This document shows positions 61,203 through 64,000 of a stretch of 64,000 nucleotides of DNA, one piece after another; position 1 is the stretch's first letter; each line of letters begins with the position of its first letter. This DNA comes from an uncultured Flavobacteriaceae bacterium (GTDB lineage: Bacteria > Bacteroidota > Bacteroidia > Flavobacteriales > Flavobacteriaceae): positions 1-64,000 of the forward strand of contig CAJQQG010000012.1 of the NCBI GenBank assembly GCA_905480425.1, in the 5' to 3' direction. The notes beneath the pieces were generated by a model. That model was not told where the DNA came from and made no database searches. It saw only the letters and a list, made by a program, of their open reading frames with translations. Made by a program: the position numbers and the translations under genes.

Positions 61203-62234
61203 ATGTATAAATTCTTAATAAAACCAATACTCTTTCTCTTTGACCCAGAATGGGTTCATCATATCGTTTTTTCTACGCTTAAACTTATACACCGGATTCC
61301 TGGAATGGGAAGTTTGATTAGGGGTCTTTATCAAGTAAAAGATGAACGTTTAGAGCGAAAACTATTTGGCTTGACATTTCCCAATCCTATTGGATTGGCA
61401 GCAGGCTTTGATAAAGATGCTAAACTTTATCAAGAACTTTCTAATTTTGGATTTGGATTTATTGAAATAGGTACATTAACTCCTAAGCCCCAGCCAGGAA
61501 ACCACAAGAAGCGTTTGTTTCGTCTGCCTGAAGATGACGCCTTAATCAACCGTATGGGATTTAATAATGAAGGTGTTGAGGAGGCCATTGAACGTTTAAA
61601 AATGAATAAGGGTGTTCTCATCGGCGGAAATATTGGTAAAAATAAAATCACACCCAACGACGAGGCAGTTTCTGATTATGTTCAATGTTTTGAAGCTTTG
61701 TTTCCCCATGTTGACTATTTTGTTGTAAATGTTAGTTCACCTAATACACCTAATTTAAGAGCCTTACAGGATAAAGAGCCGCTTCAACGCTTATTGCAAG
61801 CTTTGAAAGATTTGAATATGAAAAAAACTAGCCCAAAGCCTATTTTACTTAAAATTGCTCCTGATTTGACTGACAACCAATTGCTTAATATTATTGATAT
61901 CATCACTTCGATTGATATTGACGGAGTTATTGCAACCAACACAACACTTTCTAGAGAGGGATTAAAATCTCCAAATAAAACTGAAGCAGGAGGTCTCAGC
62001 GGAAAACCACTTACCGATAGAAGTACTGATGTTATCCGATTTATTCACAAAAAAAGTAATAATGCTTTTCCTATTATTGGAGTTGGCGGAATTCATTCTC
62101 CTCAGGATGCCTTAGATAAATTAAATGCAGGTGCTTCTTTAATTCAATTATATTCAGGTTTTGTATATGAAGGTCCATCTGTTGTTAAGAAAATTAACAC
62201 AGCAATTCTTAATAACACCCAAATATCTTCGTAG
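61203..62234 (+). CDS. pyrD: Quinone-dependent dihydroorotate dehydrogenase (class 2)
   Basis: [63 protein letters not shown]. Confidence 0.96.
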   Translation: MYKFLIKPILFLFDPEWVHHIVFSTLKLIHRIPGMGSLIRGLYQVKDERLERKLFGLTFPNPIGLAAGFDKDAKLYQELSNFGFGFIEIGTLTPKPQPGNHKKRLFRLPEDDALINRMGFNNEGVEEAIERLKMNKGVLIGGNIGKNKITPNDEAVSDYVQCFEALFPHVDYFVVNVSSPNTPNLRALQDKEPLQRLLQALKDLNMKKTSPKPILLKIAPDLTDNQLLNIIDIITSIDIDGVIATNTTLSREGLKSPNKTEAGGLSGKPLTDRSTDVIRFIHKKSNNAFPIIGVGGIHSPQDALDKLNAGASLIQLYSGFVYEGPSVVKKINTAILNNTQISS

Positions 62235-62338
62235 TCAAGTATTTCAAGCTAGATATAGTTTTAGTTTTTTTTAAAAATTACATTTTTTTAATAGTAAAAA
62301 GCAAGACGAATTACCCTGGTTAATATCAACCAGCCGTT

Positions 62339-63418
62339 TTATTCAAAATAACTAAATGTTTCTCCATTTTTAATAGTTTGAACGGTTTCATAAATTAACT
62401 TAATTACATTTTCAACATCTTCACGATGAACCATTTCTACGGTTGTGTGCATGTAGCGTAGAGGTAATGAAATTAGAGCCGAAGCAACACCTCCGTTACT
62501 ATAAGCAAAGGCATCGGTGTCAGTACCTGTGAATCTAGAAGACGCGTGGCGTTGAAATGGTATTTTATTAGCCTCAGCAGTTTCTATAATACGTTCTCTT
62601 AGATTATTTTGAACTGCAGGTGCATATGAAATAACGGGGCCTTTACTTATTTCGGTTTGACCTTCTACCTTCTGATTAATCATTGGGGTTGAGGTGTCAT
62701 GGCAAACATCTGTTACTATTGCAACGTTAGGTTTGATTGTTTGAGTAATCATCTCTGCACCTCTAAGTCCTACTTCTTCTTGTACAGAATTAGTAATGTA
62801 AAGTCCAAAAGGTAATTTTATATTATTTTCAGATAATAAACGGGCAACTTGTGCAATCATAAAACCACCTGCACGATTGTCGATGGCGCGACAAACAAAT
62901 TTATCTTTGTTAAGAGTTTTAAAAGTATCAGGATAGGTAATGACACAGCCAACATGAACTCCCATTTTTTCAACTTCTTTTTTATTTTTTGCGCCAATAT
63001 CAATAAAGATGTTATCCAACTTAGGTACTTCTTCTTTTCCACTTTTTCGGGTATGAATTGCTGGCCATCCAAAAACACCTTCAATAATTCCTTTTTTTGT
63101 TTGGATATTTACCCATTTAGAGGGAGCTATTTGATGATCACTTCCTCCGTTACGAATAACATATATTAAACCGTTGTCTGTAATATAGTTTACGTACCAA
63201 GAAATTTCATCAGAATGTCCCTCTATAACTACTTTGTATTTTGCCCCTGGATTGATAACACCAACGGCAGTGCCATAAACATCGGTTATAAATTCATCTA
63301 CATAGGGCTTTAGGTAGTCCATCCAGATTTTTTGCCCTCCACTTTCATAACCTGTTGGGGCCGCATTATTTAAATAATTTTCTAAAAATTTAAGGGCTTT
63401 TTTATCTAGAATGCTCAT
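62339..63418 (-). CDS. M42 family metallopeptidase
   Basis: NAAPTGYESGGQKIW; VIEGHSDEISWYV; RAIDNRAGGFM; SVQEEVGLRGA; ATG at 63418 preferred. Confidence 0.92.
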   Translation of the reverse strand: MSILDKKALKFLENYLNNAAPTGYESGGQKIWMDYLKPYVDEFITDVYGTAVGVINPGAKYKVVIEGHSDEISWYVNYITDNGLIYVIRNGGSDHQIAPSKWVNIQTKKGIIEGVFGWPAIHTRKSGKEEVPKLDNIFIDIGAKNKKEVEKMGVHVGCVITYPDTFKTLNKDKFVCRAIDNRAGGFMIAQVARLLSENNIKLPFGLYITNSVQEEVGLRGAEMITQTIKPNVAIVTDVCHDTSTPMINQKVEGQTEISKGPVISYAPAVQNNLRERIIETAEANKIPFQRHASSRFTGTDTDAFAYSNGGVASALISLPLRYMHTTVEMVHREDVENVIKLIYETVQTIKNGETFSYFE

Positions 63419-63445
63419 AATTATAAAGTTGAAATTTAAGAAAAC

Positions 63446-63453
63446 CAAAAGTA
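63446..63453 (-). promoter_or_regulatory. -7 box TACTTTTG upstream of M42 peptidase gene
   Basis: Minus-strand TACTTTTG about 28 nt upstream of the ATG; matches Bacteroidetes TAnnTTTG; -33 element not verified. Confidence 0.45.
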
Positions 63454-63595
63454 AGAATATTCCAAATAAAAAGACCTCCCTTTAAAATATTTGTATTTTT
63501 GAGCTTTATAAAAATAAGCTGCTTTATTTTATAATTTTAATAAACAACAGTTTTTTATAGAAATAATTAACTAAGATATAATAAGCATTTTCTCA

Positions 63596-64000
63596 ATGAA
63601 TTATTTTTTTCTCTACTTATTTTTTTTCATTGCTTTTTTTTCGAATGCGCAAATTATAGTTCCTTCTGACTTTGAAGGAGAATTATTGTATAAGTTTGAA
63701 ACGGATTCTATACCAGACTCTGGAATTCGATTAAAAGAAGTAATCCTTTTTCAACCCCTTCGTTTTAAAAGCATGAATCAGCTTAGGGACTATGTGATTC
63801 TTAGAAACCGTACCTTAAGAGTTTATCCCTATGCTAAGTTAGCTTCAGATCGTCTGGACACTTTAAGTAAACGCTTGACTAATATTAAGGGAAAGAAACG
63901 AAAACGCACTTACCTTAAACGAGTAGAAAAATTCATTTACGATGAATTTGAAGTTGAGTTAAGAAAATTATCACGTTCCCAGGGACGTATTCTCATTAAG
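63596..64000 (+). CDS. DUF4294 domain-containing protein (3' truncated by window edge)
   Basis: ATG at 63596, open to window end: signal peptide MNYFFLYLFFFIAFFSNAQ then VILFQPLRFKSMNQLRDYVILRNRTLRVYPYAKLASDRL. Confidence 0.8.
   Translation, partial: MNYFFLYLFFFIAFFSNAQIIVPSDFEGELLYKFETDSIPDSGIRLKEVILFQPLRFKSMNQLRDYVILRNRTLRVYPYAKLASDRLDTLSKRLTNIKGKKRKRTYLKRVEKFIYDEFEVELRKLSRSQGRILIK

Noticed and set aside
62316-62333. CTGGTT-AATATC-AACCAG hairpin between convergent pyrD and M42 genes
   Set aside because: Only a 6-bp stem without an adjacent uninterrupted T-tract; insufficient to call a terminator.
1-64000. CRISPR arrays, transposases, prophage genes, toxin-antitoxin or defence clusters
   Set aside because: None seen; every sizeable ORF not explained as antisense shadow fits a housekeeping or common accessory family.

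Overview
AT-rich chromosomal segment from what looks like a marine Flavobacteriia (Bacteroidota) genome. It is nearly all core metabolism and housekeeping. In order: a YHS-domain fragment; tRNA-Ser(UGA); TauE-type permease; ribBA, lptF, lolA and ftsK; katG; nhaC; lpd; a complete arginine operon on the minus strand (GNAT, argG, argC, proC, argD, argF', argB, argE, argH); tilS; dsbD; nitroreductase and an ALDH; the ilvDBNCA operon with a trailing gapN-like ALDH; SGNH hydrolase; methyltransferase; DUF5916; GT4; sterol desaturase; secA; DUF2795; PduO-type adenosyltransferase; lnt; pssA; lptB; CMD family; tatC; recQ; a cyclophilin-FKBP fusion; thioredoxin-like; CsaA-like; M14 peptidase; ABC exporter; nusB; DUF1573; yajC; pyrD; M42 peptidase; and a truncated DUF4294 gene. 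I found no CRISPR array, prophage, transposon or defence island. The most interesting signal is in the leader of the arginine operon. A good Bacteroidetes-type promoter (TTTTG-N22-TACTTTTG) is followed within about 10 nt by a mini-ORF ATG-TTT-CGT-CGC-CCC-TAG (M-F-R-R-P-stop), with tandem Arg codons and a stop codon inside a GC-rich palindrome. This is a candidate arginine-sensing leader peptide. Also notable are an RibBA whose GTP cyclohydrolase II half has lost its zinc cysteines, and a Cys-rich GNAT at the head of a probable N-succinyl arginine pathway. All calls come from reading the sequence; no searches were run.
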